Origin: UBA7236 sp031372705
Lineage (GTDB): Bacteria; Bacteroidota; Bacteroidia; Chitinophagales; BACL12
DNA: 45,107 nucleotides
Direction: 5' to 3'
NCBI GenBank assembly: GCA_031372705.1
Contig: JANMLV010000231.1
Location: 1 to 45,107 of the forward strand
A program made the translations under genes and the position numbers. The notes beneath the pieces are model-generated. The model saw only the letters and a list, made by a program, of their open reading frames with translations. It was not told the DNA's origin and did no database searches. Positions within the stretch are counted from its first letter, which is position 1, and each line of letters starts with the position of its first letter. Positions 8,210 through 16,376 of the stretch are shown here, in pieces.

Positions 8210-9448
8210 TTAAATATCCTTTCCGTAATATAAAGTACTGCATTTATCGGCAGTAAGCATTTGTTGTGCAATAGTATGAATATCTGCCGAAGGCACTTCT
8301 AAAAAGCGGTCGATTTCGGTGTTAACTAAATCTGCTGAAGATAACATTTCGGCTGCTGCTAATATTTCAGCTTTGTTCATTACGCCAACATTATTTCCTG
8401 CAATATCCATTTCAACCGTATTTTTTACACGCAATAATTCAGTGTCGTTAATAACAGATTGTTGAATTTTATCTATTTCTTGTTGAATACCTTTTTCGGC
8501 TTGCTCATAGGTTATATCTTCAGCTAATTTGCCTGTAATAATAAACATACCCGTATCAATACTTCCGGTTATATATGCAGCAACATCAGTAAATAATTTT
8601 GTTTCTTTTTTGAGGGCATGTTGCAAGCGGGATGATTCGCCAAGGCCTAAAACATCACTCAATAAATTAGTTGCATAATATTTTGATTCAACACGACCCG
8701 GCATTTTCCATGCCTTATAGATTACATTAACCGGTACATCTTTTTTTACTGCTAAAAATTTAGAAGTGGTTTGTTCAGGTTCAATGGGAAGATTGCGTTC
8801 GAAATGATTTCCTGAAGGAATATCTCCAAACCATTTCTTTGCCAATTCCAATGCCTTTTGTGTGGAAATTCCACCTGAAATAGACAGAATGGCATTGTTT
8901 GAACGATAATATTTATAGAAAAAATTTTCGACATCGGTTAAAGTAGCATCTTGCACATGTTTTAATTCTAAACCGATAGTTGGCCATTGGTATGGATGTT
9001 TTTCGTACACCAGCTTGCGCAACTTATGCCAAACATCGCCATAAGGCCTATTGATATAATGTTCCTTAAACTCCTCACAAACCACGTTGCGCTGCACGTT
9101 GAGCGATTTTTCGGAAAAGTCCAGTTTCAACATTCTATCACTTTCGAGCCAAAGTGCGGTTTCTATGTTAGAAACGGGCAAAATATCGTAGTAATTGGTG
9201 AGGTCGTTGCTGGTATAGGCATTGTTGGTGCCGCCTGCTAGTTGTAACTCAGTGTCAAAATCCGTTATATTTTCGGAGCCCCCGAACATTAAATGCTCAA
9301 AAAGGTGGGCAAAACCGGTTTTTTCGATGGATTCGTCGCGAGCACCTACTTTATATAATACATTCACCGCGCAGAGCTGGGTGGTATGATCTTCGTTGAT
9401 AATAACGGTTAGTCCGTTATCGAGTTTAAAAGTTTGAAAAGCTATCAT
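8210..9448 (-). CDS. M16 zinc metallopeptidase, catalytic subunit
   Basis: The protein has 412 residues from the ATG at 9448. The frame allows an earlier ATG at 9466, but that would overlap the TACTTTG-like promoter element (complement of 9456-9463), so I choose MIAFQTFKLDNGL. The inverted zinc motif HLFEH gives ligands His48 and His52 with catalytic Glu51. CEEFKEHYIN about 75 residues on contains the expected third ligand Glu. No signal peptide is visible. The partner subunit lies immediately downstream. The family degrades peptides or processes presequences, and the substrate here is unknown. Confidence 0.88.
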   Translation of the reverse strand: MIAFQTFKLDNGLTVIINEDHTTQLCAVNVLYKVGARDESIEKTGFAHLFEHLMFGGSENITDFDTELQLAGGTNNAYTSNDLTNYYDILPVSNIETALWLESDRMLKLDFSEKSLNVQRNVVCEEFKEHYINRPYGDVWHKLRKLVYEKHPYQWPTIGLELKHVQDATLTDVENFFYKYYRSNNAILSISGGISTQKALELAKKWFGDIPSGNHFERNLPIEPEQTTSKFLAVKKDVPVNVIYKAWKMPGRVESKYYATNLLSDVLGLGESSRLQHALKKETKLFTDVAAYITGSIDTGMFIITGKLAEDITYEQAEKGIQQEIDKIQQSVINDTELLRVKNTVEMDIAGNNVGVMNKAEILAAAEMLSSADLVNTEIDRFLEVPSADIHTIAQQMLTADKCSTLYYGKDI

Positions 9449-9570
9449 ATTGCTGCAAAGTAACATAAAACTGTGGTATAGCGTTCAAATGATTCATTCA
9501 AGTATGAATATTCTACTTATCCTGCTTATGAAAAAGGAAAAGATATTATATTTGCACTCCCTAAACACAA

Positions 9571-9644
9571 GGGCCTATAGCTCATTCGGTTAGAGCAACT
9601 GACTCATAATCAGTAGGTGCTTGGTTCGATTCCAAGTGGGCCCA
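9571..9644 (+). tRNA. tRNA with anticodon CAU (elongator Met or Ile2)
   Basis: A full cloverleaf is visible. The acceptor GGGCCTA pairs with TGGGCCC with one wobble, and the discriminator is A9644. The D arm is AGCTC..GAGC, the anticodon stem ACTGA/TCAGT has loop CTCATAA, and the T arm is CTTGGTTCGATTCCAAG. CCA is not encoded. CAU can be elongator methionine or, after lysidine modification, isoleucine (AUA). I cannot decide by eye. It lies divergent from the M16 pair. Confidence 0.95.
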
Positions 9645-9645
9645 C

Positions 9646-9687
9646 AAAGACGGTCTTAAGGCTATAGTGCTAAGGCCGTCTTTTTTT
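9646..9687 (+). terminator. Rho-independent terminator of the tRNA
   Basis: Arms AAAGACGGTCTTA (9646-9658) and TAAGGCCGTCTTT (9671-9683) form a 13-bp stem with one G-T pair and a 12-base loop. A run of seven T (9681-9687) follows. It starts two bases after the tRNA. Confidence 0.9.
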
Positions 9688-9879
9688 CTCAAAACTTTGC
9701 TTTTACGTGCACACTCGTTTATTTCGCCACAAATTGTAGACATTTTATCTGAATCCCGTAAATACGGTTTACGATTGTTCCTGGCTTACCGATATTTAGA
9801 TAAACCACAAGTTGAAATTAAATTACCAATACTTGGAAATGTGCAGGGGCGGATTTGTTTCAGAGTTGGAACAACTTGA
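9683..9879 (+). pseudogene. Fragment of a conjugative coupling-protein/TraG-VirD4-like ATPase
   Basis: From about 9712 the frame reads SFISPQIVDILSESRKYG, LRLFLAYRYLD, ILGNVQGRICFRVG and then TGA. This closely resembles the region after the Walker B motif in type IV secretion/conjugation ATPases. There DEFxxF is followed by an ILSExRKYxLxLxLAHQ helix, and later by a GNVxTxIxFRVG strand. No Walker A or B motif is present, the typical His-Gln is Tyr-Arg, and there is no upstream coding part, because the frame runs into the tRNA terminator. It is best read as a fossil left by an integrative element that used the tRNA. The family match is made from memory of motifs, not a search. Confidence 0.6.
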
Positions 9880-10411
9880 ACGGAGATTCTTGCATGTGAA
9901 TTTTTACTGCTTTTTTACATAAGGATTTCGATATTTTAAAAAATTTTATTTTTATTTGAAAATGTTAGTTAATGGGGCTTCAAGCAAGCAGTTTAATGCA
10001 TTTCTGAGAGTAGAATGAGCTTAAATGTCGGCTCTAAATAATTTGCTGGCATTACGAATTTATTATCCCTGTTTGCTATTTCTTCGCAATATTGATTCGT
10101 AACTATAAATAGTGAATTTGTATAAATCATTTGTCATTTCTCAATTAAATTTATATATTCGTGGTTGCAATAAACTAGTTTACATGATGAGATAAAATCT
10201 TGTTTATTAAAAATAAAGGCGCTTAAATGCTTTCTCTTTAGAAAACTGGTAATTTTTGACGATTTGCAATGAGGATTAATCGCTCACGCTAAAGCGTGTT
10301 TTTTAACTTTTGTAGATCGGAGATATTGGTGACTCTAAAGTGGAGTTATGTGTTCCGTTTCGTTTTTTATATACACCTAAGCAATCAATCATTAACCTCA
10401 AAAACAACATT
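9880..10411. other. Gene-free stretch with an orphan terminator at 10285-10304
   Basis: No supportable gene is seen in these ~530 bases. The notable item is a compact terminator-like hairpin: CACGCT (10285-10290) pairs with AGCGTG (10293-10298) and is followed directly by six T. No gene ends before it on the plus strand. It may close an untranslated RNA, mark a lost gene, or act as a leader attenuator for the gene at 10412. A TAACTTTTG sequence (10304-10312), close to the Bacteroidota -7 element, comes straight after it. Confidence 0.5.
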
Positions 10412-13033
10412 ATGAAACCTAAGCCAATCCAACCCATCCATCTCCGTAAGCTCACGTATTTAGTAGTATGCATGTTTACTGTTAGCTATTTACTGAGTAT
10501 GAATCATGTAAACACATTTATTTTTTCTGATGTATTTAAAAGTGCCCTCATTACAGATGATACGATTCCACCTGTGGGAGAGGAAATGCCTGATACAATC
10601 GGACTTGTTCAGGAAACAATCATTGATGGAATAGATACGGTGTGGTATTTAGGATATGAAGAAAGTAATTATAATATTGAAGGGATGAAAATAGGATTAC
10701 TTGATTCTTTTATTACAATCAATTTAGGAAGTCAGAAAAAAGCTGTTCAAAAAAATTTATTCGGATTTGCAACAGCAGGAATATTTTCAAAAAATCAAAT
10801 GCCTATTAATATTTTGCCGGCTGATACGTTTTCTATTGATCAATGGCAATGGACAAGTGATTTACAACCTCAGGTGTTGCGATTCCCCGGAGGAGCGGAA
10901 AGTAAATTCATGGATGTTCTGACTGGCCCGGGATATGGCTGGGATATTGCAACTATAGCTCGTTATTATGATATGACTGATAGTGTCTTAGATTTGCCAA
11001 CATATGCTGAAATTTTAGCTGATGGAGATACTGTAGCTTATTTAACAGATTGGATGGATCTTTCCTATACCACTGAATATGGCAACTATTGGGAAAAATG
11101 GATAACTCAAAATAATCTTGATTCAACTCATAAATATATTGATGACTTTATTGAATTAGTGAAGAAGATTGAAACTGAAAATGGCACCATAGTAAACGTA
11201 GTTTATTGTTTAAATATTTTTAGTAATACAGCTACCCAATGTGTGGATATAATTAAATATCTCCGAGATTCAACGATAAATCATATTTATCCGGTCACTG
11301 TCATAGGTGTTGAGATGGGAAACGAGCCATATTTTGATTATTCTCGATTATTAATGGGGTGGGAATCATTTGAAGATTATTGGGATTACCTTAATGGTGT
11401 GAATAGTGTTGATGCGGTGTATGAAGATGTATTGGGAGATTCGCTTTGGGATGATAATGATTTTATTGGAGCGTTTAAAAATCATTTATCATTTACCTGT
11501 CCTGTGGGTATTCCTGCAGAAAATCTTCATGATCCTGATAAAGCATTATTCACTCCAAACGAAGTAGATGATGGTTTAAGAAGTATTGATGAAAATTGGA
11601 ATTCTAAATTACGAGAAAAGTATAACGTAAAAGAATTTATTTTAGAGGCAATGCCTGCTAAACGTTACGCATTTGATGCTGTTATTCTTCATCCCTATTA
11701 TGATACTCATAATTGGAAAGATGTCCCCCTTACTAGTTTGGACTCAACATACGTCTGCAATTTAGATGACACTATTGCAACGAATGATGAATGGTTGTTT
11801 GGCATATTTGATGAAAGGCTTGAGCCAACCTATGACACCATTCGTATCAATTTTAGGAAGTTTTTGAAAGTGAAATACAAAGAGTCCTATGATGACCATA
11901 GAGATACACTTTTATTTTATTCGGGAGTTCCGCATCCAAAAGAATTGTGGGTAACGGAATGGAATTTTAAAGATCAGGATCCGTCATTAAGGCCGGGTCA
12001 ATTGAATAGAGTAGGTGTTTTTTCTCACGGCTTTATGCACGGGTATAACGTTTTCGAATGGTTTTTGAAAGATGTGAAGCATAATTATGATTCAGGTTAT
12101 AGGACAAACTTTCATACAATTTCAACCTTTCACAATTTAGCAGGTGGAGGAACAAATGCAATGATGCATCCAGCTACCAATCAAGAACTGGATACGCTGG
12201 GGAAACTCTTTTATCCCTATGACGAACCCGATGATTCATCTTTTAGCAGAAATTACCTCATTAAAATGACAACATGGTTTGCTTTTGAATTTTTAAGTGA
12301 GATACCAAAAAATGATTTGAAATTGTTGCAGGCAAATTACACAATCGGAAGTAAGTCTGTAAATGTTCAGCCGACAGTTTTCATTGACCCTGATCAGAAT
12401 TTTCTCTACATTTATTTTAGTAATATTAGGGATACGACACAGCTATACACGATCAATACTTCGGGCACATTTGGGGTATATGTTGATGGAGGGAAAATTC
12501 AAGTTGTAGATACCGCAGAAATTTATTGTATTGATGCATTAAAACCATATTCGACTTCAGGAAAAGGAAATGGAACGCTGTATAAATTGAATGAAACATA
12601 TGCACTCGCGGCTGACACAACGTGTTCCGAACCATATCCGTGGGAAATAAGAAAAATAGATACACTTATTAATGAACCTTGGGGTGATTCTTTACTTACG
12701 CTAACAGCTCCGGCTTATACTTACGGCTACTTTAAAATTCCGATTCGTGCATATTACCCCCTAAAGCTTGATGAAGAGGAAAGTCATTATGATTTGAAGG
12801 TGTATCCAAATCCGACAAATAATGCAATTACAATTATAGGACTACAGGACAATTCCGTTATTCAAGGTAAATTGCAAGTCAAAGTGATAAATGTTACCGG
12901 TAGCATTTGTTTGGAAACAGAGGCTTTAAGTGGGGAGAGGCTTGACATATCGAGTCTGAGTTATGGAGTCTATCAAATAATCATTAAATTTGAAGATGGC
13001 AATGTAGCCGTTGGAAAGTTAATTAAACAGTAA
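10412..13033 (+). CDS. Secreted clan GH-A-like glycoside hydrolase candidate with T9SS type A sorting domain (cassette copy 2)
   Basis: The frame is open from an ATG at 10340, but I place the start at the ATG at 10412. It gives MKPKPIQPIHLRKLTYLVV and then CMFTVSYLLS, a normal signal peptide (873 residues in total). The motifs are clearer than in the paralogue at 1297. They are VLRFPGGAESKF, VEMGNEPY with putative acid/base Glu305, FDAVILHPYY with His427, and LWVTEWN with putative nucleophile Glu516. Then come a beta-rich region with QPTVFIDPDQNFLYIYFSN and a terminal T9SS type A domain (LKVYPNPTNN to the end). RFPGG plus NEP plus TEWN is the pattern of retaining clan GH-A enzymes such as GH51, GH79 or GH39. 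The exact family and substrate are not assignable by eye. Confidence 0.78.
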   Translation: MKPKPIQPIHLRKLTYLVVCMFTVSYLLSMNHVNTFIFSDVFKSALITDDTIPPVGEEMPDTIGLVQETIIDGIDTVWYLGYEESNYNIEGMKIGLLDSFITINLGSQKKAVQKNLFGFATAGIFSKNQMPINILPADTFSIDQWQWTSDLQPQVLRFPGGAESKFMDVLTGPGYGWDIATIARYYDMTDSVLDLPTYAEILADGDTVAYLTDWMDLSYTTEYGNYWEKWITQNNLDSTHKYIDDFIELVKKIETENGTIVNVVYCLNIFSNTATQCVDIIKYLRDSTINHIYPVTVIGVEMGNEPYFDYSRLLMGWESFEDYWDYLNGVNSVDAVYEDVLGDSLWDDNDFIGAFKNHLSFTCPVGIPAENLHDPDKALFTPNEVDDGLRSIDENWNSKLREKYNVKEFILEAMPAKRYAFDAVILHPYYDTHNWKDVPLTSLDSTYVCNLDDTIATNDEWLFGIFDERLEPTYDTIRINFRKFLKVKYKESYDDHRDTLLFYSGVPHPKELWVTEWNFKDQDPSLRPGQLNRVGVFSHGFMHGYNVFEWFLKDVKHNYDSGYRTNFHTISTFHNLAGGGTNAMMHPATNQELDTLGKLFYPYDEPDDSSFSRNYLIKMTTWFAFEFLSEIPKNDLKLLQANYTIGSKSVNVQPTVFIDPDQNFLYIYFSNIRDTTQLYTINTSGTFGVYVDGGKIQVVDTAEIYCIDALKPYSTSGKGNGTLYKLNETYALAADTTCSEPYPWEIRKIDTLINEPWGDSLLTLTAPAYTYGYFKIPIRAYYPLKLDEEESHYDLKVYPNPTNNAITIIGLQDNSVIQGKLQVKVINVTGSICLETEALSGERLDISSLSYGVYQIIIKFEDGNVAVGKLIKQ

Positions 13034-13034
13034 G

Positions 13035-13931
13035 TTGAAAAAATCAAAATTTCATATAAAAGAATATTCTGTATTTGCCGCATCCTTTTTATTCACTCAA
13101 AATGATGCAAGGACGGAAGTGATTTATGGAGACATTATACCTGATACTTTGATTAATGTGGATTGGGAATCTTTTGATCTTGACTTGAATGAAGATGGAA
13201 TTAGTGATTTCAGATTTTTAAAGAGGTCTTTATCTTTCACAGATGCAACATATGGGGGAGATTCCTTTACAAATCGCTTCAGTGCACAGTATTTAGGGCC
13301 AGTGATTTTCGGGAATTTAGTTGCAGGTAGTCTTCATGTTGTTTTTCCATCCTATGGTGGTTTCACGGTGTATTTACCATATGCTCTTGCACAGGGTGTA
13401 TTGATTGATCAGAATAGTCTTGAATTTCAAACAGCCGGTGTTCAGACATTAGCTTATAGGTTCAGAGGTGATAATTCTACTTATTATCCACATGGCGGTC
13501 ATTGGTATCCGGAAGTGTTTGATCATTATTTAGGGTTATATTTTAAAGATACTGTTGATTGTTACCACTATGGTTGGGTTCGATTGGACATAAAAGATTC
13601 TGGACGTGAAATTGTCATAAAAGATTTTGCATACGAAACGGAGTGCGATCAACCGATATTAGCAGGTGACACGATCAGTTATATTGATGTCGTAGATGAA
13701 AATAAATTGAATGCAGTAGTCTATAGCTTCGACAATACGATTTATGTAAAGGTGAGCGAACTATCAGATGATTTGCAAATATCTGTTGCCGATATAACCG
13801 GAAAAGAAATCTATTCAAATTCATTTCACGTCCCCTCTTCAAGTTTTGTTATTGATCAACCTTCGGGAATATATATTGTAAGTATTTTTTCCGACGAAAA
13901 AAGATATTCAAAGAAAGTATATATCAACTAA
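13035..13931 (+). CDS. T9SS-sorted companion protein (cassette copy 2)
   Basis: This 298-residue protein starts on a TTG one base after the stop of the GH-like gene. No ATG fits the homologous N-terminus KKSKFHIKEYSVFAASFLF, so TTG is the best start. It shares with 4002-4940 the calcium-loop-like DLDLNEDGISD, a GHWYPEVFDHYLGLYF block, then YHYGWVRLDI and IVIKDFAYE. It ends in a T9SS type A domain (VVYSFDNTIYVK to SKKVYIN). Function is unknown. The conserved position behind a GH-like protein in both cassettes points to joint work at the cell surface. Confidence 0.75.
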   Translation: MKKSKFHIKEYSVFAASFLFTQNDARTEVIYGDIIPDTLINVDWESFDLDLNEDGISDFRFLKRSLSFTDATYGGDSFTNRFSAQYLGPVIFGNLVAGSLHVVFPSYGGFTVYLPYALAQGVLIDQNSLEFQTAGVQTLAYRFRGDNSTYYPHGGHWYPEVFDHYLGLYFKDTVDCYHYGWVRLDIKDSGREIVIKDFAYETECDQPILAGDTISYIDVVDENKLNAVVYSFDNTIYVKVSELSDDLQISVADITGKEIYSNSFHVPSSSFVIDQPSGIYIVSIFSDEKRYSKKVYIN

Positions 13932-13958
13932 TTTTAACTTAGTGTTTTCATGGGAATT

Positions 13959-13997
13959 CCCGATAAAGTCGAAAGACCGAGTCGGGGTTTTTGTTTT
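13959..13997 (+). terminator. Terminator of cassette copy 2
   Basis: CCCGA (13959-13963) pairs with TCGGG (13982-13986). Inside it GTC-GAAA-GAC (13968-13977) forms a second small stem with a GNRA-type loop. A T-rich tail (TTTTTTGTTTT) follows. It lies 28 bases after the stop of 13035-13931. Confidence 0.7.
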
Positions 13998-14186
13998 ATA
14001 GTTCTTTCAAGAAAAAAATATCTTTATGGAAATTTAAATAGAATAAGAAAACGGATAAAGAAAAGAAAGGAGCTTCCTCAGACTTACAAAAGCATAGGCG
14101 TTGTGCAGTCCGGTTACCTTTACGGATGTTTTTATTTTGAACCACAAGCATAACATCTTAAATTAGTACAATATTTTCATTGTAAA

Positions 14187-14278
14187 ATGATTTCGAAAAA
14201 GGAATTCAAAGCATTATCTGAAGAACAAAAACCTTAGTAGCTGCAGAAGTATTGTTTTTCAATATTTGTCTTCAGTAA
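14187..14278 (+). pseudogene. Possible remnant of a small gene with a frameshift
   Basis: ATG at 14187 reads MISKKEFKALSEEQKP and stops. The +1 frame from the same point continues TLVAAEVLFFNICLQ and then TAA at 14276. Joined by a one-base shift this would be a short helical polypeptide. The rest of 13998-14494 shows no gene, only a tRNA-like GGTTCGAT at 14351 that does not fold into a tRNA. This is weak evidence and chance is possible. Confidence 0.2.
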
Positions 14279-14494
14279 TCTAACTTATTCTATTTGAGGT
14301 AAATATGCAGGATTTTAATTCAAAAAAAGGCTTTAGCTCAAGTTTTAATTGGTTCGATACCTGTAAGGGCAACTCAACCAAAGTGCCTAAGTGTCCTTTT
14401 TTTGTCCGGTAAATGCCCCGACATTACTTGCCCAACTCGTTAAATTCTCATTTCGCGAACCCAATCCATTTTTCTTTGTTTTACCTTTGTAATT

Positions 14495-15619
14495 ATGGAG
14501 CTAGGTAAACTTTATCAAAAAGCCTTAAATCTGGAATTCCTGTCTGTGGAGGAAGGAATGTTTCTGTTTGAGCATGCACCAACTGCCGAATTAATGGAAG
14601 TTGCCAATACTATCCGCAAGCGAAAAAAACCGGGCAACAAAGTAACCTGGATTATCGACCGCAATTTAAATACGACCAATATTTGTGTTGCCAATTGCAA
14701 GTTTTGCAATTTTTATCGGGTTCCGGGACACGCAGAGGGTTATATTACAGACAAGGAAACTTATCGCTTAAAAATTGAGGAAACCATTAAATATGGTGGT
14801 GAGCAATTATTATTACAAGGTGGGCATCATCCCGATTTAGGGTTGGAATTTTATACCAAAACATTTCGTGAAATAAAGGAAATGTTCCCACAAATTAAAT
14901 TACACTCTTTAGGTCCGCCGGAAATTCATCATATTGCTTCATTGGGTGGATATACTTATGAATATGTATTAACAGAATTGCAAAAAGCGGGTTTAGATTC
15001 ATTGCCGGGAGCAGGAGCAGAAATATTAGTGGACAGGGTTCGCAAAATTATTTCAACAGGAAAATGCACAAGCGATGAGTGGTTAAATGTAATGCGCGTT
15101 GCACATCAATTAAATATTACCTCGAGTGCAACAATGATGTTCGGGCATATTGAAACTATTGAAGAAAGATTTTTGCATCTCGAAAAAATTCGTCAAGTAC
15201 AAAGTGAAAAACCTGAACATGCAAAAGGATTTTTAGCATTTATTCCATGGACATTCCAAGATGTAGATACAACTTTGAAAAAAATCCGTCGCGCAAAAAA
15301 TGATACTACACCCGATGAATATATTCGCACAATTGCACTTTGTAGAATGTTTTTACCAAACATCGAAAATATACAAGCAAGTTGGTTAACTGTTGGGAAA
15401 AATGTTGCGGAAATTTGTTTGCATGCAGGCGCTAATGATTTTGGCAGTATTATGATTGAAGAAAATGTTGTAAGTGCTGCAGGCGCTCCGCATCGATTTA
15501 CATATAAAACTATTCAAGACTCCATTCGAGATGCAGGATTTGAACCGCAATTGCGCAATCAACAATATGAAGAAAGAGCAATACCGGAAAATATTGTTGA
15601 ACAAGTAATTAATTATTAA
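14495..15619 (+). CDS. mqnC: Cyclic dehypoxanthinyl futalosine synthase (radical SAM)
   Basis: A 374-residue radical SAM enzyme of the futalosine menaquinone pathway. It cyclises dehypoxanthinyl futalosine. Cysteines 64, 68 and 71 form CxxxCxxC for the 4Fe-4S cluster. Typical MqnC signatures are GGEQLLLQGG, SLGPPEIHHIA, AGLDSLPGAGAEILVDRVR, TSSATMMFGHIET and FLAFIPWTFQ. The phrase EILVDRVR separates MqnC from the related MqnE/CofH proteins in my reading. A TACCTTTG -7-like element at 14482-14489 lies five bases before the ATG, which suggests a near-leaderless transcript. The amidohydrolase at 16377 could belong to the same pathway. Confidence 0.92.
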   Translation: MELGKLYQKALNLEFLSVEEGMFLFEHAPTAELMEVANTIRKRKKPGNKVTWIIDRNLNTTNICVANCKFCNFYRVPGHAEGYITDKETYRLKIEETIKYGGEQLLLQGGHHPDLGLEFYTKTFREIKEMFPQIKLHSLGPPEIHHIASLGGYTYEYVLTELQKAGLDSLPGAGAEILVDRVRKIISTGKCTSDEWLNVMRVAHQLNITSSATMMFGHIETIEERFLHLEKIRQVQSEKPEHAKGFLAFIPWTFQDVDTTLKKIRRAKNDTTPDEYIRTIALCRMFLPNIENIQASWLTVGKNVAEICLHAGANDFGSIMIEENVVSAAGAPHRFTYKTIQDSIRDAGFEPQLRNQQYEERAIPENIVEQVINY

Positions 15620-15657
15620 TCGCATTAAATCAAGTTGCACTCTTAAAATTTAATAAT

Positions 15658-16314
15658 ATGAAGCATAAAATTTTATATTTATTTTTATTAATTGCAACTA
15701 CAGCAAATGTATTTGCACAGTCGCATCAAGCCGGAACGATATCCTTTCAAACAGGAGCAGATTTTGGCGTGCATGGAACCGTGTATACAAGTCGTTTTGC
15801 CGGAATTCAATTAGAAAAAGATACCAGCGCAGCCGTGACAAATATGTTTGCTTTTTCGGCGCAGTATAGCCCGCTTACTTGGGTTTCGGGAGGATTGAGT
15901 TTTATTTATGGTTCTTACATAGAAGATACAGCCGACTTGGGTGCAAACGGAAATAACGTCGGCGCAATTTCACTCGATATTCGACTGTATCCGGTAAATA
16001 CCGAAAAATTTAATTTATATATCGGTCCTGAGTTTGGCTATTCTTTTTTGCAAATAAGTAGGGTAAATCCGGGTTTGGGCGGATTAGAGGAAGTATATAA
16101 TTACAGCGGTTCACACTTTGGCGCCAACCTTGGATTTAATTGGTATTTTGCTTCATTTGTCGGTGCATTTATGCAATTGGAATACACTAGAAATGGGTTT
16201 ACATTAAACGAGTATACTATTGGTGGTGAACCTTTCGACCTAACCAATTTTGATGCTACGCTTGACACCTTTAGTGCAGGTGTTCGTTTGGGCTTGAGTT
16301 TTAAAATAAATTAA
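15658..16314 (+). CDS. Outer-membrane beta-barrel protein
   Basis: A 218-residue protein. The signal peptide is KHKILYLFLLIATTANVFA, cut before QSHQAG. Alternating hydrophobic strands follow (GTISFQTGADFGVHGTV, WVSGGLSFIYGSYI, FNLYIGPEFGYSFL, GANLGFNWYFASFVGAFMQLEY). The protein ends on an aromatic/hydrophobic strand (GVRLGLSFKIN), typical of eight-stranded barrels of the OmpA-N/porin-family fold. It starts 38 bases after mqnC and may be in the same transcript. Specific function is unknown. Confidence 0.8.
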   Translation: MKHKILYLFLLIATTANVFAQSHQAGTISFQTGADFGVHGTVYTSRFAGIQLEKDTSAAVTNMFAFSAQYSPLTWVSGGLSFIYGSYIEDTADLGANGNNVGAISLDIRLYPVNTEKFNLYIGPEFGYSFLQISRVNPGLGGLEEVYNYSGSHFGANLGFNWYFASFVGAFMQLEYTRNGFTLNEYTIGGEPFDLTNFDATLDTFSAGVRLGLSFKIN

Positions 16315-16343
16315 TTTATTGATTTATTTTAAGGAAACAGCGG

Positions 16344-16372
16344 TTGTTACATTTTCCAAAACGCTAACTTTA
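16344..16372 (+). promoter_or_regulatory. Bacteroidota-type promoter for the amidohydrolase
   Basis: TTG at 16344-16346, an 18-base spacer, then TAACTTTA at 16365-16372, one mismatch from TAnnTTTG. It lies four bases before the ATG at 16377, implying a very short leader. Confidence 0.55.
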
Positions 16373-16376
16373 CACT

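Noticed and set aside
13950..14153. Open frame of 67 residues after cassette copy 2
   Set aside because: It starts inside the terminator hairpin, is rich in Arg/Lys without family resemblance, and has no promoter or ribosome binding site.
14311..14400. tRNA-like phrases TAGCTCA and GGTTCGAT
   Set aside because: No anticodon arm or acceptor stem can be formed, and the spacing is wrong. At most it is a decayed fragment.
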